This document shows positions 10,966-22,700 of a stretch of DNA of 64,000 bases, piece by piece (the stretch's first letter is position 1; each line of letters opens with the position of its first letter). Location of the stretch: the NCBI GenBank assembly GCA_003439945.1, contig QVRM01005960.1:1-64000 (forward strand), written 5' to 3'. The translations under genes were made by a program, and so were the position numbers. The notes under the pieces were generated by a model that made no database searches, had not been told where the DNA came from, and saw nothing but the letters and a program-made list of their open reading frames with translations. The stretch is from Dermanyssus gallinae (Eukaryota; Arthropoda; Arachnida; Mesostigmata; Dermanyssidae).

Positions 10966-11254
10966 TGACTCGACGCATAATAACGTATGCTCCTGGGACT
11001 TGTTTTTGTGCAACCCCGAAATAGCAAATACATATATGTTTCTATAATGTATTGATATAATGTCTTAATGTAATAATTAAGTTATTGATATACTATATTA
11101 ATATGGTAATTAAGATACTGATATAATATATTAATATATTAATTCAGATATTGATATATGATATTGATCTTCTGCAAGAGTGTGTAGAAAGTAGGAGAAG
11201 AGGAAAGACGCGATCGTTGCTACTTTCGGCCTACAACCTCTGTCCCTTCTCACC

Positions 11255-12030
11255 AGCAGCAACAACAACGAGAACAACAACAACAACAACAACAAAGACA
11301 ACAACGATGACGACAGCGACAGCAGCTCCTCTCAGACTCACTACTATGGCCCCTGTCGTTGGAGCCGCCTGCGCCGGCTGGAAATGATATTATTATTATT
11401 ATTGCTAGCCAACCACACTGTAGCTTCTGCTATCAGTATCACTAACGGCGCCAATAGAACGGCCTTGTCTACTCTGCTTGCCTGCCTGCCTCCCTACCTG
11501 TCTGTCTGTCTGCTTACCAGTCTGCTACAGTAGCAGTGGTAATAAGAAATGTGGTGTGCGTTTAGTGGTCGTGATGGTTATGAGAGTTATGCCAGGAGGA
11601 GTCATAGTAGCAGGAGCACGAGCGGCCCTTGTTGTTGTTGCTGTTGTTGTTGTTGTTGCTGTTGTTGTGGTTATTGTTGTTGTTGTTGCTGCTCTTGTTG
11701 TTGTTGTTTTTCTATTGTTGTTGTTGTTGATGTGTATAGCGGATGATGGTTGGTTTCTGACCCAACAGCGACAACGGCGACGACAACGCCAGCATCAGCA
11801 GCCAGCAGCAAGCAACATCAATAAAAACAATAACAACCGTACAGGTTATTACTTCTGATGCAGCCGCCGCCGCTGCTGTTTCTGCATGAAAAACGCACGC
11901 GCTGTTGCACCTCTGGTTGCCAACGCCACATAACTTTCACCCCGTCGGCAGGGTTCTGCGAATAACCACCACCACCACCACCACTTCTACCGCCACTGCG
12001 TTCGTCCACAGTCATTGCTGTTTATATGTA
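11255..12030. repeat. Triplet-repeat island with a (GTT)n tract
   Basis: AAC repeats (11260-11300), ATT repeats (11387-11404), a 100-bp GTT/GCT tract (11629-11730) and CAC repeats (11968-11985) lie close together. Runs of one amino acid appear in every frame of this island, so no CDS is called. Confidence 0.8.
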
Positions 12031-12142
12031 TTCCCCCCCCCCCCTGGCGTTATCTGCCCCTGCTTCGTCCCCACAATATTTGCGCTGTGCGGGCTGAGAC
12101 GGACGATCGTAAGCGAAAGTCATTGGCGCGTGCCCCATATTA

Positions 12143-12145
<3 letters not shown>

Positions 12146-12202
<57 letters not shown>
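12146..12202. repeat. (TA)n microsatellite next to a mariner end
   Basis: 57 bp of uninterrupted TA. On its right begins GGTGATCGAAAAGTTCC, the same terminal sequence as the mariner end at 12370. A mariner end fragment therefore abuts this tract. Confidence 0.95.
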
Positions 12203-12204
<2 letters not shown>

Positions 12205-12335
12205 GGGGTGATCGAAAAGTTCCAATACATATTTATAAAAAAAAATATTTGATCATCCGAAATGTTTTTGTTCCCTTCAAAATATGTATATATAATGTTG
12301 TTCCTGCAAAGAGAAAGCCATCGGCGTGTCTATAC

Positions 12336-12338
<3 letters not shown>
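12203..12338 (-). mobile_element. Mariner terminal fragment
   Basis: GGTGATCGAAAAGTTCCAAT at 12207 matches GCTGATCGAAAAGTTCCGAT at 12374, and the following bases are also related (AATGTTTTTGTTC versus TAGTGCTTTTGTTC). It is a duplicated 3' end of the mariner copy that follows, separated from it by (TA)n. Confidence 0.65.
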
Positions 12339-12368
<30 letters not shown>

Positions 12369-12369
<1 letters not shown>

Positions 12370-13184
12370 CCGGGCTGATCGAAAAGTTCCGATACATTTT
12401 TATATGAAAATTATGTATTCATTTAATTATCCATAGTGCTTTTGTTCGCCTCAAAGTAGCAATGCACTTATGCCTTTCCCACTCACTGAAACATTGTTTT
12501 AAATGCGTCTTTCGGATTCGGGTTAAGTTTCTCTTGCGAATTTTCTTTTATCTCGAAATGTTGTTTGAGTTCAATGTACTTTGAAACCATGAGAACAGGA
12601 AGACGTCGCACGAAGTCAGGTCCTGCGAATAGGGATGTTGCGGAAATACAGAGATCGAATAATCCGAAATCAGTAACAATGTGCGCGCCAGTGCGTTGTC
12701 GTGATGGAGGAGCGAGAAGAGGTGTTAGAACGCAGAGTTCAGATCTTGTGCGTCGGACGTTCTCGGAGAATCGTCTTAAAATTTCGCGGTAGTATTCCTT
12801 ATTGACCGCAGAATCAGATGGCAGAAATTCGTAGAAGATTAGTTCCTTGTAGGAAAAAAGTCCCTTGCACGGGCGTTCATTCGCTGGAAATTCAACATTT
12901 TTTGGAACACACTTCACTGCCCGTCTTCTGATGCATAAAATATCGGTCAACGCAGCTTCGTTGGTTCTCCATTTTTCGGATCCTTTAAATTTGCCGAACC
13001 TCGTTTTCCTCACTTTTTTAATTAAACTCCAACAATAAAGCGCCGCCACCGATTGGCGTGACATTTGGCCTGTGTATAGCTAATGAATGGCCCTTCTAAG
13101 TTAAACAAATTGGAAGACCTTAATTATTTCGGTGTAGCGGCAAAATTTAAAGTACTATGACTTGCCGATCCGCCCTCTTATATA
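12369..13184 (-). mobile_element. Internally deleted mariner transposon with both ends
   Basis: The element lies between (TA)n tracts at 12339-12366 and 13180-13197. Its right end, read on the minus strand, begins AGGGCGGATCGGCAAGTC. Its left end reads inwards CCCGGGCTGATCGAAAAGTT. The two are imperfect inverted repeats. The 5' untranslated part (13128-13155) recurs in a second copy at 14069-14095. At about 815 bp it is shorter than the ~1.3 kb usual for mariner, consistent with internal deletion. Confidence 0.75.
12483..13064 (-). pseudogene. Mariner transposase remnant
   Basis: The minus-strand frame has the mariner-type segment Tyr-Glu-Phe-Leu-Pro (near 12825) followed by Val-Asn-Lys-Glu-Tyr-Tyr and an Arg-Arg-rich stretch. 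Nearer the C terminus it has Glu-Ile-Lys-Glu-Asn. The catalytic motif is out of frame: the main frame reads through it as nonsense, while the neighbouring frame at about 12660-12715 gives Leu-His-His-Asp-Asn-Ala, the mariner His-His-Asp-Asn signature. At least one frameshift and a large N-terminal deletion have inactivated it. The N-terminal helix-turn-helix is missing. Confidence 0.8.
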
Positions 13185-13197
13185 TATATATATATAT

Positions 13198-13980
13198 TTT
13201 GCAGAGACAAAAATACAAAGATCGTATGTGCGCTCGCACAGAGACGCACGACTAATTGAGGTAGGGTACTGTTCGACAAAGTATATCTCAATTCGATGTA
13301 TTAATAGGAGTAATAATGATAGCATTATCTGTATTTGAAGTGCTAGTAGTAGTAGCAGATATGGGCTAGATCAGACAAGAAGGCGATCCGCTGCCCACTA
13401 TATTATAAGGACAGTAAAAAGGCGGAAACGAAAGCCTCAAAGTGACCTTGAACCTAACGTCAAATCAGGAAAAGGCAAGCAATCGTCTAAGAAGGCCGGC
13501 GAGCGTCTTCCATTGACCTAGGCGACGTGTTTGCTGGAGGTTTGCATTGTGTGTTATATCCGTGGTCTTTTTCCTCATAGCCAGCCAAGCTTCGCCGATG
13601 ATGGCAATTTTGTCATTGACGTATTGGACGTATGTTGCTATTATGGTTGCTACTCCTAACGTTCCTGTTTTAGTTGCTGTTATTGCTGCCTTCGTCTATA
13701 CTGCGTGAGCAATCGCACTATTAGGCTTGGTGTTGTCCGACTATTGGTGAGGATTTGATCATATCAGCGATGCCGGCACACCACAATGGACAGTAACATG
13801 TTAATTTATAATGGAGGGCATCGGCACATTGTCAAGCACAAGTAGGGTCATTTTATTTGCAAATTTTTGCGTGCATTCGTTTCGATAACTGCAGCAACAA
13901 CAACAACAACAACAACAAGATAAATCTTATCGAAAGAACGACAGCCTAAATTCTTGCACGTGTAATCTTTAATATATATG

Positions 13981-14026
<46 letters not shown>

Positions 14027-14032
14027 TATATA
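13198..14032. other. Intronic sequence with a short AAC repeat and (TA)n
   Basis: An (AAC)n of about 26 bp lies at 13893-13918 and (TA)n at 13985-14016. The rest is unrecognised, with no coding similarity. Confidence 0.5.
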
Positions 14033-14270
14033 GGGTGCGGCTAGGGTTACTTGAAGGTTTGTTCGAATTTTGCCGCTATACCGAAATGGAATGACGGCAA
14101 GGTGTTTGTAAATATTGTCATTTGTTCTCTACCATTTCACCATGGACATCTCTCAGAGAGTAGAGTATTGAACAGTCAAATGCGAAAGTTGGTTAAGTAA
14201 AAAGTTCTAAAAAATTGCTGGATGTGTGACTGCCTAGGAAGGAGACGTTTCGTAGCCACCTCTTTCGCCC
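14033..14270 (+). mobile_element. Mariner 5' end fragment
   Basis: It begins AGGGTGCGGCTAGGG right after a TA tract. It shares ATTTTGCCGCTATACCGAAA with the 5' region of the mariner at 12369-13184, in the opposite orientation. An ATG at 14142 starts Met-Asp-Ile-Ser-Gln-Arg-Val-Glu-Tyr and is soon interrupted by a stop, as expected of a decayed transposase N terminus. The rest of the element is missing. Confidence 0.6.
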
Positions 14271-14364
14271 GACTGGCGACCTGAACTATCAGTTGGTTTG
14301 TTCGACGAGCAAGGGGTATGTCGGCAAGCCCCTCACTATCGAAGAGCTGAAGGAAAAACAGTAC

Positions 14365-14440
14365 GGCGGGTAAAAGTTATCAAAAATTGTGTATCTCGTA
14401 TAGACAATGCCAAAATGTCCTGTGGCGGCCTTGTTTTTTT
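14365..14440 (-). repeat. Interspersed repeat R7, copy 1
   Basis: On the minus strand this reads GGCATTGTCTATACGAGATA followed by CACAATTTTTGAT. The same bases occur on the + strand at 20404-20440. The full extent of the family is unknown and its nature is not recognised. Confidence 0.6.
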
Positions 14441-14497
14441 TCAACGTTTGACTGTACCCGGTCGACTGTGTCTTTTGTATACGCATCTAAGGCCGTT

Positions 14498-14797
14498 AAG
14501 TGACTCTTGGGGACTAGTGCGCTAGTTGTCATCTACCGGGGTGTCGCCGGGGTTCGATCCCTGTTGTTGATCGAATTTTCTTTGAGCGATGCTCATTGAG
14601 AATAGATGATAAACCATACCCGCTGAGTCAGCGGCCATGCTGCCACAAGGACTGTTGGCGGGTGGGGGGTGGGGTGGGCGTGGAACTCTAGATATTTTAA
14701 CATGTCCGGCCCTCGGTGCATTGAAGATATACCTCAGGTTAAGTTCCGAGCCCGAAGGGGACAGAGGATGGTCTAGAATTAAAAACAACCTCCTTAA
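14498..14797 (+). mobile_element. tRNA-derived SINE family A, copy 1 (near full length)
   Basis: The head GGACTAGTGCGCTAGT (box A region) is followed by GGTTCGATCCCTG (box B) about 40 bases on. A conserved body follows, including GCGATGCTCATTGAGAATAG, CTGCCACAAGGACTGTTGG, CATGTCCGGCCCTCGG and TGCATTGAAGATATACC. The element ends AATTAAAAACAACCTCCTT. This copy has a G-rich insertion near 14655-14680. Box A/B spacing and the multicopy structure identify a Pol III retroposon. Confidence 0.85.
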
Positions 14798-17700
14798 CAA
14801 AAAGTATTTTAAATTCTATGTATGTGCGTGCATGAGCGTTATACCTGCACGTATGAGCTACAGTGGCGAAAGCAGTGGTGACAGGTAGCGGCACAGCGGC
14901 GGCGCGACCAAAAGGACGCCACCAGTATTCTAAAGATGGCCGCCTGTTGTTACCGGGCGCATCTTGCGGACTAGTCGTCTCACTCGCCTGTCGTAGTAGT
15001 CTTGTCAGGGCCCAGAAAAACAGTGGGTCATAGTCCAATCCAGTCAGCCAACCAAGCCAGCGGCCGGCAAACACGCTGCCGTGGTCACGCAGTGGGGGGC
15101 AGCACAACATGTCGAAAGGCGCAATTGTTGTGCGTTTCCATATATATATATTTATAAGTGTATGTATATATATATATATATATATCGTGGTGGACAAACG
15201 TAGGTGATGTAGCATGGTTGAACATTAGTCATTGAAAAATGCAGTACATGGCCGAATAGGCGATACGTAACGCATATGCACACACTCATAATGTCGACCA
15301 TACATAATCTGTCTTTTCTTCGAATGCTTTTATGGGGGTAAAAATGAAAGTTTTAACATGAGTCGCTCTGGTCAGCACTTCGAAAGCGCGCCGATATTCT
15401 CCTTAAAGTAAGACCGTCAAACGGAGCTACAGTAAGGCAGTTGAGAAACTATCAGGCTTCCAAAAAACGTCCGTTTTGTATAAACATCTATTCGTTTTAT
15501 GGTGAAGTGCATAACACAAATCTGCATGCAGAACTTAGCAACATTCGCCAGGTGGTCCGTCAGGTTTTCGCAGACTAAAATATACCTGAAGGATAGAGTT
15601 TGCTCCGAAATATTGATAACTTCAGACGTTAGTATGTCAGCGACATTAAGCTTGTGCCTAAAGTCCGAGTTGTCAGAGGTGACTTCGCAACCAGGGAAGG
15701 CAGGGGGGGGGGACTACTATTGATAGCAACTTGTAAAATAGTACGATTAACTCCATCAATAAATAGCTGCATATATTGTTGAGTGATATGCGAATTGCTT
15801 GAGTTGCGCCCCGCTAGGTGTAATCAAGTGTTTGTCTAAAAGAGAAGAGATTTTTTGCAGAATCGGATTCAAGGGTAACCTTGCGTAACTCCAAATCGGC
15901 ACGCCCACAAGCTACTTTTAGAGTTTTGGGCTTTAACGAAGAAATATTTGTCCATAGATTTGGTCTAGCCAATTTGATCGAATAATTATGTATGGTCACC
16001 ACACGATTTTTAAATATTATACAAGCAATGCGAAGTTGTGCGAGCTCTTTTTTTTTTAAAGTGATGTTGCAAGAGACTGTTGCGAAACGGAGAGACTGAA
16101 CATCACCGTTATTATCACGGTGATAGAATTACTAAATCTTTAGCCATAAACGAGGAAATGGAGGTATTCATTTAGGCTTATGATGTCCTATTTTTACAGT
16201 ATTAAAGTGCAGCTTCTATTTATACGAGGTCTTCTCGTAGATCTAGCCGAGAATTAACGCCGGTATTGCTAAGCGCCAAGGGACGAACTTTAGGTTTTAC
16301 ACGCGCATAGCTGTAAAGCGTCAATGTGTCAGTGCACGTACTTCGTGCGTGAGTTTTAAAAAGAAAGAGCGTGAGTGTAGTTACCAAAATGTCTATGCAT
16401 CCCTTCAATATCTCTAAAGCTCGAGAAAACGTTTTCCCAGTTTACATCCGCACGCTTCGTTTTAAAACCAGCATAGAAAAATGCTTTAAAATCGAGTCTG
16501 GCAGTCGTCATATCATAAGTCGTCACTCGGAAGGCTACACAAAATACAATTGTTCAATTGTTTCTAACAACTGGTGCATCATTACCGGCTACATTGACAA
16601 CCGTTTCCGGTGAAGTTGTTACTGCAAAATTGAGATGGTTATCCTGGGCTCTTGGACGCATGGCTGCAGCCTATTGTCTGTACAGACGTCATAGAACACC
16701 TCCTCTCCCTTGGCTCATTAATTCGAGATGATTAAAATCTGTAATTATAGTATATGTGGAGCGCGAACGTTTATAGATCTTAATACTTCAGTAACCTGGC
16801 GAATGTTCCCTCGTCTATGTGGGGCGAAGTTAGAATCAGTGCACAATACATACCAGCAGATAAGTCTTATATACAAAAACTTTAAGAGTCAGTTAAAATT
16901 GTTTTTTGCCTTCCATAGTTCAACTCTATGTAAGCAAGTCAGATTTGTGCTAGCTAATCTACAGACTTTCTCACTTCTTTTTAGAATTTGATCTTTTTAG
17001 AATATGGCTTGATGGCTACCGAAAGAGTACCTGATATAACTTGGTGTCTGAGATGAGTATCATGTCAAACTTTCTAAGAATGCATACCATTTGCAACAGC
17101 TAATTTTGTCCAGGTTTGCTAGAGAGTGAGTATTGAAGTAATATCAATACTTCAAAAATCATTGAAAGTTCTGCATGCACGGAACCTTGCACGCTGCATG
17201 CTCGTCGTCCCTTCCATGTTTTTCACATGGTTTCGTTTTCCCGAGGAAAATAAAGCGAACACGAGGTCTGTTTGGGCGCTTCTTCAAACGACGATTGTTG
17301 TTGTGTGGTTGGTTGGTTAGCTAGCTTAGCTAGACGGCACTCAGGCCCGTCTAACCCCGATGCAGTTAGTTGTGATACATTTTAGCAGGCCGAAAGTCTG
17401 ATAAATGTGATAAATGTCGTTAAGACATACGACTATACTACCTTGCTTCTGCACACCCGAACTGCGTCGTCTATGCGCCGCCGTCGTCGTCGTCGTTGTC
17501 GCCGCAGACGGGCGCGAGTGTCATTCAGAAGTGGCGCAGAGAACGAACGGCAACCACCCACCCACCCGTCTTCAGCGCGGCACGTTAGCTTCGCCGCGCC
17601 CTTTCGCAAGCGATTCCGACAGCTCGAACAGAGCGAAGTATAGTTTGCAGCACATTCGTGTGTTGCGAAATGTTGTGTGCATGCAGACAGACTACTGGCG

Positions 17701-18157
17701 ATGACAGATAGAGACTCTGAGCTCATGACACACACACACACACACACACAGTTACGCCTGTTGTGGTGTGTTATGGCTAGAAGGAAGAGGAAGAGGACGA
17801 GGAGGAAGATAAGTCATTGTCGGTAGCCCCCTATCGCGACCTCCTTTTCAAATTGGCCACGCAATACCGCCGGCTTGGGAGGACAGTGTAACGTTCATAA
17901 TCACTGAGGGCTAGTCACTGGTGGCCTGTCGCACGTCTAGGGGGGGCTATTTTGAAATTTAAATTTAAATAAATTGAAATTTAAAATAATAATAATAATA
18001 ATAATATATAATGATAATAATAATAATAATAATAATTGAAATTTAAAATATTTTGAAAAATATTTGGCACGTGAAATTCTCTCTCACCGCTACACTACAA
18101 CAACTAACTACTCAACTGCTTAGAGGGCGCATGGTAGGCCATGCAGATGCAGTCAAG
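14798..18157. other. Intronic sequence, mostly featureless
   Basis: Small (TA)n tracts (15140-15185), a G run (15704-15712), a CGT-rich patch (17471-17510) and a (CA)n (17727-17750) are present. Open frames are short and I recognise none. At 17940-18050 an AT-rich tract holds self-complementary ATTTAAAT motifs and (ATA)n. Confidence 0.5.
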
Positions 18158-18376
18158 TGGCGACGTGGTGGTATGGGGAAGTTGGGGGGGGGCGGGGGTA
18201 CTGCGTTAGTCATGGTTGCCGTTTACCGGGTTGTCGCTAGTCTCCCGATCCCCCGCCGATTTTGGTCGACTTTTCTTTCAGCGATGCTCAATCAGAATGG
18301 TTTATATAGAAACCATACCGCTGAGAGTCGGCGACTATGCTGCTGCTGCCACAACGACTGTCGAAGAATCCCCTGA
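18158..18376 (+). mobile_element. SINE family A, copy 2 (diverged, 3' truncated)
   Basis: GCGTTAGTCATGGTTGCCG, GCGATGCTCAATCAGAATGG, ACCGCTGAGAGTCGGCGAC and GCCACAACGACTGTCG align in order with copies at 14498, 46911 and 62991. A G run lies near 18184-18197 and the 3' third is missing. Confidence 0.7.
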
Positions 18377-18640
18377 AATAAAAGGGTGACATGTGCATTG
18401 AGATAAACATGCTTTTTTCGCGCTCTGGCAGCCACATTTCATTACGGGCTCGTAACTGGCTGAGTTGCCTGTGGCACGATATCGTTTCAATGCATCTATC
18501 GTTATCGCGTTCTCGTTACCGGATTTTATATAGACTTTCTCCAGCTGAGGTATGCAGCAGCAGCAGGGCAATGACAACCACGTCCAACAAACTACGTACA
18601 ACCAGCAAGGCCGGGGCTCGAACATTTTAGACTTAAACAT

Positions 18641-18683
18641 TTTTTTAGGGAGGTTGTTTTTAATTTTAGACCATCCTCCGTTA
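18641..18683 (-). mobile_element. SINE family A, 3' tail fragment
   Basis: Read on the minus strand, it gives GGATGGTCTAAAATTAAAAA followed by CAACCTCC, which is the family A 3' end. Confidence 0.6.
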
Positions 18684-19154
18684 TTCGGTGCGTTAGTCGC
18701 CTAAGCCACCGTCGCTACAATTTCAAGCCAATAGTGGACGTGCGTGCTTTTTCATTATTATTTTACTATTAATGTTAGTATTTAAATGCTAATACACCAT
18801 GTTAAATTTATCGGCGGTGTTTGTTTTGTTCTTTTCTGCTCAGACTTGAAACACGAGCTCTAAATAAGTTAGTTTTCGTAAGATGGAAATCACTTGACAT
18901 TCGTACGCGGCTTGTTGTTTTCGTTTTCCGGCGACGTCTTAGACAAAGTCTGTTTTAAGACGGTTCTATTTGCGTGTCTGTGTAGGAAAGGCTACGCGCT
19001 GTAAACGCTATTCCCGTGGCTAGTCACGCAATGTGAACGTTTTTGGTTTATTCTAATTGTTTTTACGAGGCTCCTTTCCATGATTGTTGTTGCCATGATT
19101 ATTAATATTCGTATTCTACACGTGCGTGTTGCCACTACACTAACAGTGCATAAC

Positions 19155-19247
19155 ATGTAGATATCTCAACGTGTCCGGCTCTCTGTGTATTGAAGATATT
19201 CTCACGGTGGTTTCAAACCCGCAGAAGGACGGCGGATGATCTAGAAT
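19155..19247 (+). mobile_element. SINE family A, 3' fragment
   Basis: GATATCTCAACGTGTCCGGC, GTGTATTGAAGATATTC and GGCGGATGATCTAGAAT match the last third of the family A consensus. The head is absent. Confidence 0.7.
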
Positions 19248-20130
19248 ACTCTTATTTTATTTGTTATTTCTTTATTTCAGTTAATAAATAAGAATATTCT
19301 ATACCATATTTAATCCCTACGACCTTGAAACCACGGCGGCGGTGCAGGACCATTCTTTTTAGGATTATTTCTTTTTATTGGTGTTTAATTCTTACAATTG
19401 TGACGAATGAAGTTTCCTTAGAGAAAGGTTCTAACAATTGTTGTAATTATATTTCAACTAATGTTTTAAAAACGGAGGTTATATTCGTATGGTAGTTAGA
19501 GAAAGCTAGCCGGAACACGGCCGAAATTACAGACAATCACAGAACATGCGTTTATATAGACCCATGAGAAGGCGCGATAACACGTCAATAGATTTTTCGA
19601 TAAAGATTATCGAACGTTGACGATGACGCGAAACGAATTTGTTTTCGCGTAATTATGGAGACCTAGCCCGGGACTATGACGTTTTTTGTTAACCTTTTCC
19701 ATTGCTTGTTTTCTCGCTCGTTACACCCCCCCCCTCCTCCCCCGCCTATGCGTCAATAAAATAGAGAGCAGCATTTGATTGAACTGTAGTATACGCAGAG
19801 ATGTAGCTGTGCTTATACCGCTCCGTCCCGAGACCGTAACCATCAATTGGCAGCAATCGCCAATGTCAATGAGGAAACAAGCCGGGAGATCCTAGCCGTG
19901 TGCGAGGAATCGAGATGGATCTGATGCTGTTCTTACTACTCTGATCATCATTTTCACCAGTATTACTTGCTGTATAATTTTCATTTATCTCAAAGCTTAA
20001 AGCTAAACGTACAGAGCCTAACACAGCATCGCTTCGCCGCTTGGGTACGCATCGTTCTATTTAGTCACTTTCTGATTTCTATTGATAGCCTTTTTCTGTA
20101 AAATATCCCTTAATTGCTACATTGGTTGGA
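19248..20130. other. Intronic sequence without recognised features
   Basis: AT-rich unique DNA with a short C run at 19726-19734. I see no gene, RNA or repeat family. Confidence 0.5.
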
Positions 20131-20213
20131 ATAGTGTGAGTTATGAAATTTTGTAACTCAATGAGGAATTATAGAATTTAAAAAAAATGCCGTATGGGAG
20201 AAGACGGTTTATT

Positions 20214-20218
<5 letters not shown>
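20131..20218 (-). mobile_element. Repeat R1, diverged copy next to (TA)n
   Basis: On the minus strand, ACCGTCTTCTCC, an AAATT-rich stretch, TTCCTCATTGAG and TCATAACTCACA align in order with the R1 copies at 8729-8956. A 54-bp (TA)n (20219-20272) abuts its 5' end, the same arrangement as in the other copies. Confidence 0.65.

Positions 20219-20272
<54 letters not shown>
20219..20272. repeat. (TA)n microsatellite
   Basis: 54 bp of uninterrupted TA between an R1 copy on the left and unique DNA on the right. Confidence 0.95.
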
Positions 20273-20275
<3 letters not shown>

Positions 20276-20394
20276 GAGTCATTTGAGGGTTATATATAGA
20301 CGAAAAAAAGACAGTGGTCAAAAGTCGAGGCTTTATTAGAAAGTACCTTGCATACTGCTATGTATGAGAGACTATATGAGGAAGATGGCTGCCC

Positions 20395-20450
20395 CGAGTC
20401 TCTTCGGCATTGTCTATACGAGATACACAATGTTTGATGGCTTTTGTACA
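20395..20450 (+). repeat. Interspersed repeat R7, copy 2
   Basis: GGCATTGTCTATACGAGATA at 20404, followed by CACAATGTTTGATGG, matches the minus-strand copy at 14365-14440. Confidence 0.6.
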
Positions 20451-20896
20451 ACTTATTATTTTAGTTACTTTAGAGTTATTTTCGTAATAATATAATTATT
20501 ATAATATTAATAATATAATAATCGCGCTATTCTTGTTAATGATTATACTTCGAATAGAATATTCGAATAGCAAAAATTCGAACCAGAATATAATATGTAG
20601 TCATGTGCACTTAGACGAGTTAATTTCCATATGTATAAAGTGGTATTGTTTACCGGGGCTAGAGTTTCGAAGATTCGCGTTCGGGTCGAATGCCAAAGCT
20701 TGAAACGCCTGAAATAGCTTCCTCGAAAGGAACAGATGCCGTCACCAATAACTGCCCAGAGCCGATGGGCGCCGCCCAGCGTTGCTCTACTGTTCAGAAG
20801 AAGTGCAGAGTAAACACACAAAGCCTATTTTGCGTCGAAAAGGAGTCGAAGGCGTGTATAGACCCATCGCACTATTTACACTTTTAATATCTATAT

Positions 20897-20904
<8 letters not shown>

Positions 20905-20946
<42 letters not shown>
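20905..20946. repeat. (TA)n microsatellite
   Basis: 42 bp of TA, preceded by a short (CA)n. Confidence 0.95.
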
Positions 20947-20948
<2 letters not shown>

Positions 20949-21289
20949 AACTGGTATTATATTTATATACAATAGGTAGTTCAAAGAGTTCTTAGAATGA
21001 GCTACTTAGAGTTCTAATTTTGGCGAGTTCCGGCGTTCTCCCCCCTATTGGAAGGGCAGCTCTTCGTCTGCTAGCAGTCAAAATATTGTGGTGATTGGCC
21101 GTTAGAGTTTAATTTGACCACTTTCCCGTGCAATGTATCGACGTGGTTTTGGAAAATAAAAAAAGAGTTTTGAGGTTATCAGACATTTTTTCTTCAAAGA
21201 CTGGAATGCGACGCGAATCAGAACTGAGTTAGTCGGGTCTTAAGCTAATTCTAAGACACGTTTTCCCCACTGTTTTCAAATGGATTAGC

Positions 21290-21740
21290 TAGTTTAAAAG
21301 AGGGCGCGCCAACACCAAGGATGAACCGCGTTTCCAGAATGGCTACTGATGAGGAAAACATGAAAAAAGTGCAAAAAATGTTTGCCGCAGATAAACGAGT
21401 GAACATTAGGGAGATAGCATAGGCTTTGGGGATCAGTTTGGGTAGTGTGCATTCTATCTTACATGAGAAGTTGATGAAGTGCGACAATGGGCAAGAAAAC
21501 GCGTGTGTTTGCGCATGTCAGCACTAGGTGAAGAAGGTTCAAAGAGGGTGCGGACAACGGAATCGGCCGGAAAAGTAATGGCTACGGTTTTTGGGATCAA
21601 CGTGGAAGTAACTATTCTAGTCGACTATCTTGAGAGCAGTGAAACGATCAAGGTGAATATTATGCAGGACTGCTGGAAGAATCGTCTGCAAAAAGAATCG
21701 AGAAAAACCAGCTTTGCAAAAAAAGGATGTATATATATAG
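21290..21740 (+). pseudogene. Mariner transposase remnant (two segments)
   Basis: Segment 1 (21304-21475) encodes a mariner DNA-binding domain: Thr-Asp-Glu-Glu-Asn-Met-Lys-Lys-Val, then Asn-Ile-Arg-Glu-Ile-Ala, a TAG stop, then Ala-Leu-Gly-Ile-Ser-Leu-Gly-Ser-Val-His. Segment 2 (21573-21725) encodes Lys-Val-Met-Ala-Thr-Val-Phe-Gly followed by Val-Asp-Tyr-Leu-Glu and a Lys-rich stretch, the start of the catalytic core. The linker is largely deleted and the catalytic Asp motifs further on are gone. It is dead. Confidence 0.8.
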
Positions 21741-22700
21741 TTGTTAGTATGAAGGTGTTTTTGTTGCTATTGCCGGCGGCACAGGAGCGCCGAACCGACT
21801 TGTCATCCTCAAGTCCAAAATCCCGCCATCGGAACCATCGAGATGGAAGTCTCCGAGGCGGCGTTCGGTCCAAAGAATTTGGCTAGCTAATTCGGCTGGT
21901 CCAAGTTTTCTCTGTCTCTGGCCTTTCTTTTGTCGTGGTTGTTGTTGTTGTTGTTGCTGTTTTTTGATCTGATGTTTACTGTTATTTTTTGTTTGTGTAG
22001 TGTTGTTATTGTTGTTGGCGTTGTTGTTATGAATACCGTTGTTGTTTAATTCCTACCCTTCTCTCCCGCCCGTCAATGTACGTGTTTGAGTGATCGCCCT
22101 GCTGTTGTAACTGCCTGCTCGAGTCAGCCGGATGCGCAAGCCGATTAACTATTACCTCGATGCAAATAGAATAACTATTACCTCTAGTAATGCTGCTAAT
22201 TGAGCAAGTGTTCGATCAGGCCGCGGCTGTTCTTGTTGGTTAGGTAAATGAATACTAGTGGTGCTGCTGCTGCTGCAGCTGTCGTTGTTGTTGTTGTTGG
22301 TGGTGTTGGTAGTGATAGTGTTGTTGTTATCGTTGTTGTTGCTGTTGCTGATGCTTTCTGTTTGCTTTCATGTTGCTGCCACCGTCGTTGTGAACCATTG
22401 CATGACCAACGTGATCAGCCATGCAATTGACGTTAAACTGTGCGCGGTCAATTGATTTTCATGCCTCCTATGTTTTCGTTGTGCTCTTTATGAAGTAGCA
22501 GTCGTATCGTCAACTCTTCCCATTTCGTTTGCATTTGCTGCCTACAAGCTCTTCTTCTTCTTCTTCTGGCGTTGGCTTCCCTTCTTCAGACAGCCTAGCC
22601 TTCTATCGAGCCAGAAGATTTGACCGCTTTCGTGCGATTGATCGTCTTTATCGTCTCGTGTGACCGCCAGAACCGCTGCTGCTGTTGTTGTTGCCGATCT
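21741..22700. repeat. Triplet-repeat island
   Basis: GTT tracts at 21937-22035 and 22261-22350 and TTC repeats near 22551-22567 sit among unique DNA. Val- or Leu-rich open frames across the GTT tracts are not accepted as genes. Confidence 0.7.

Noticed and set aside
20690..20887. 65-codon + frame in the AT-rich intron
   Set aside because: Ordinary short chance frame; no similarity recognised.
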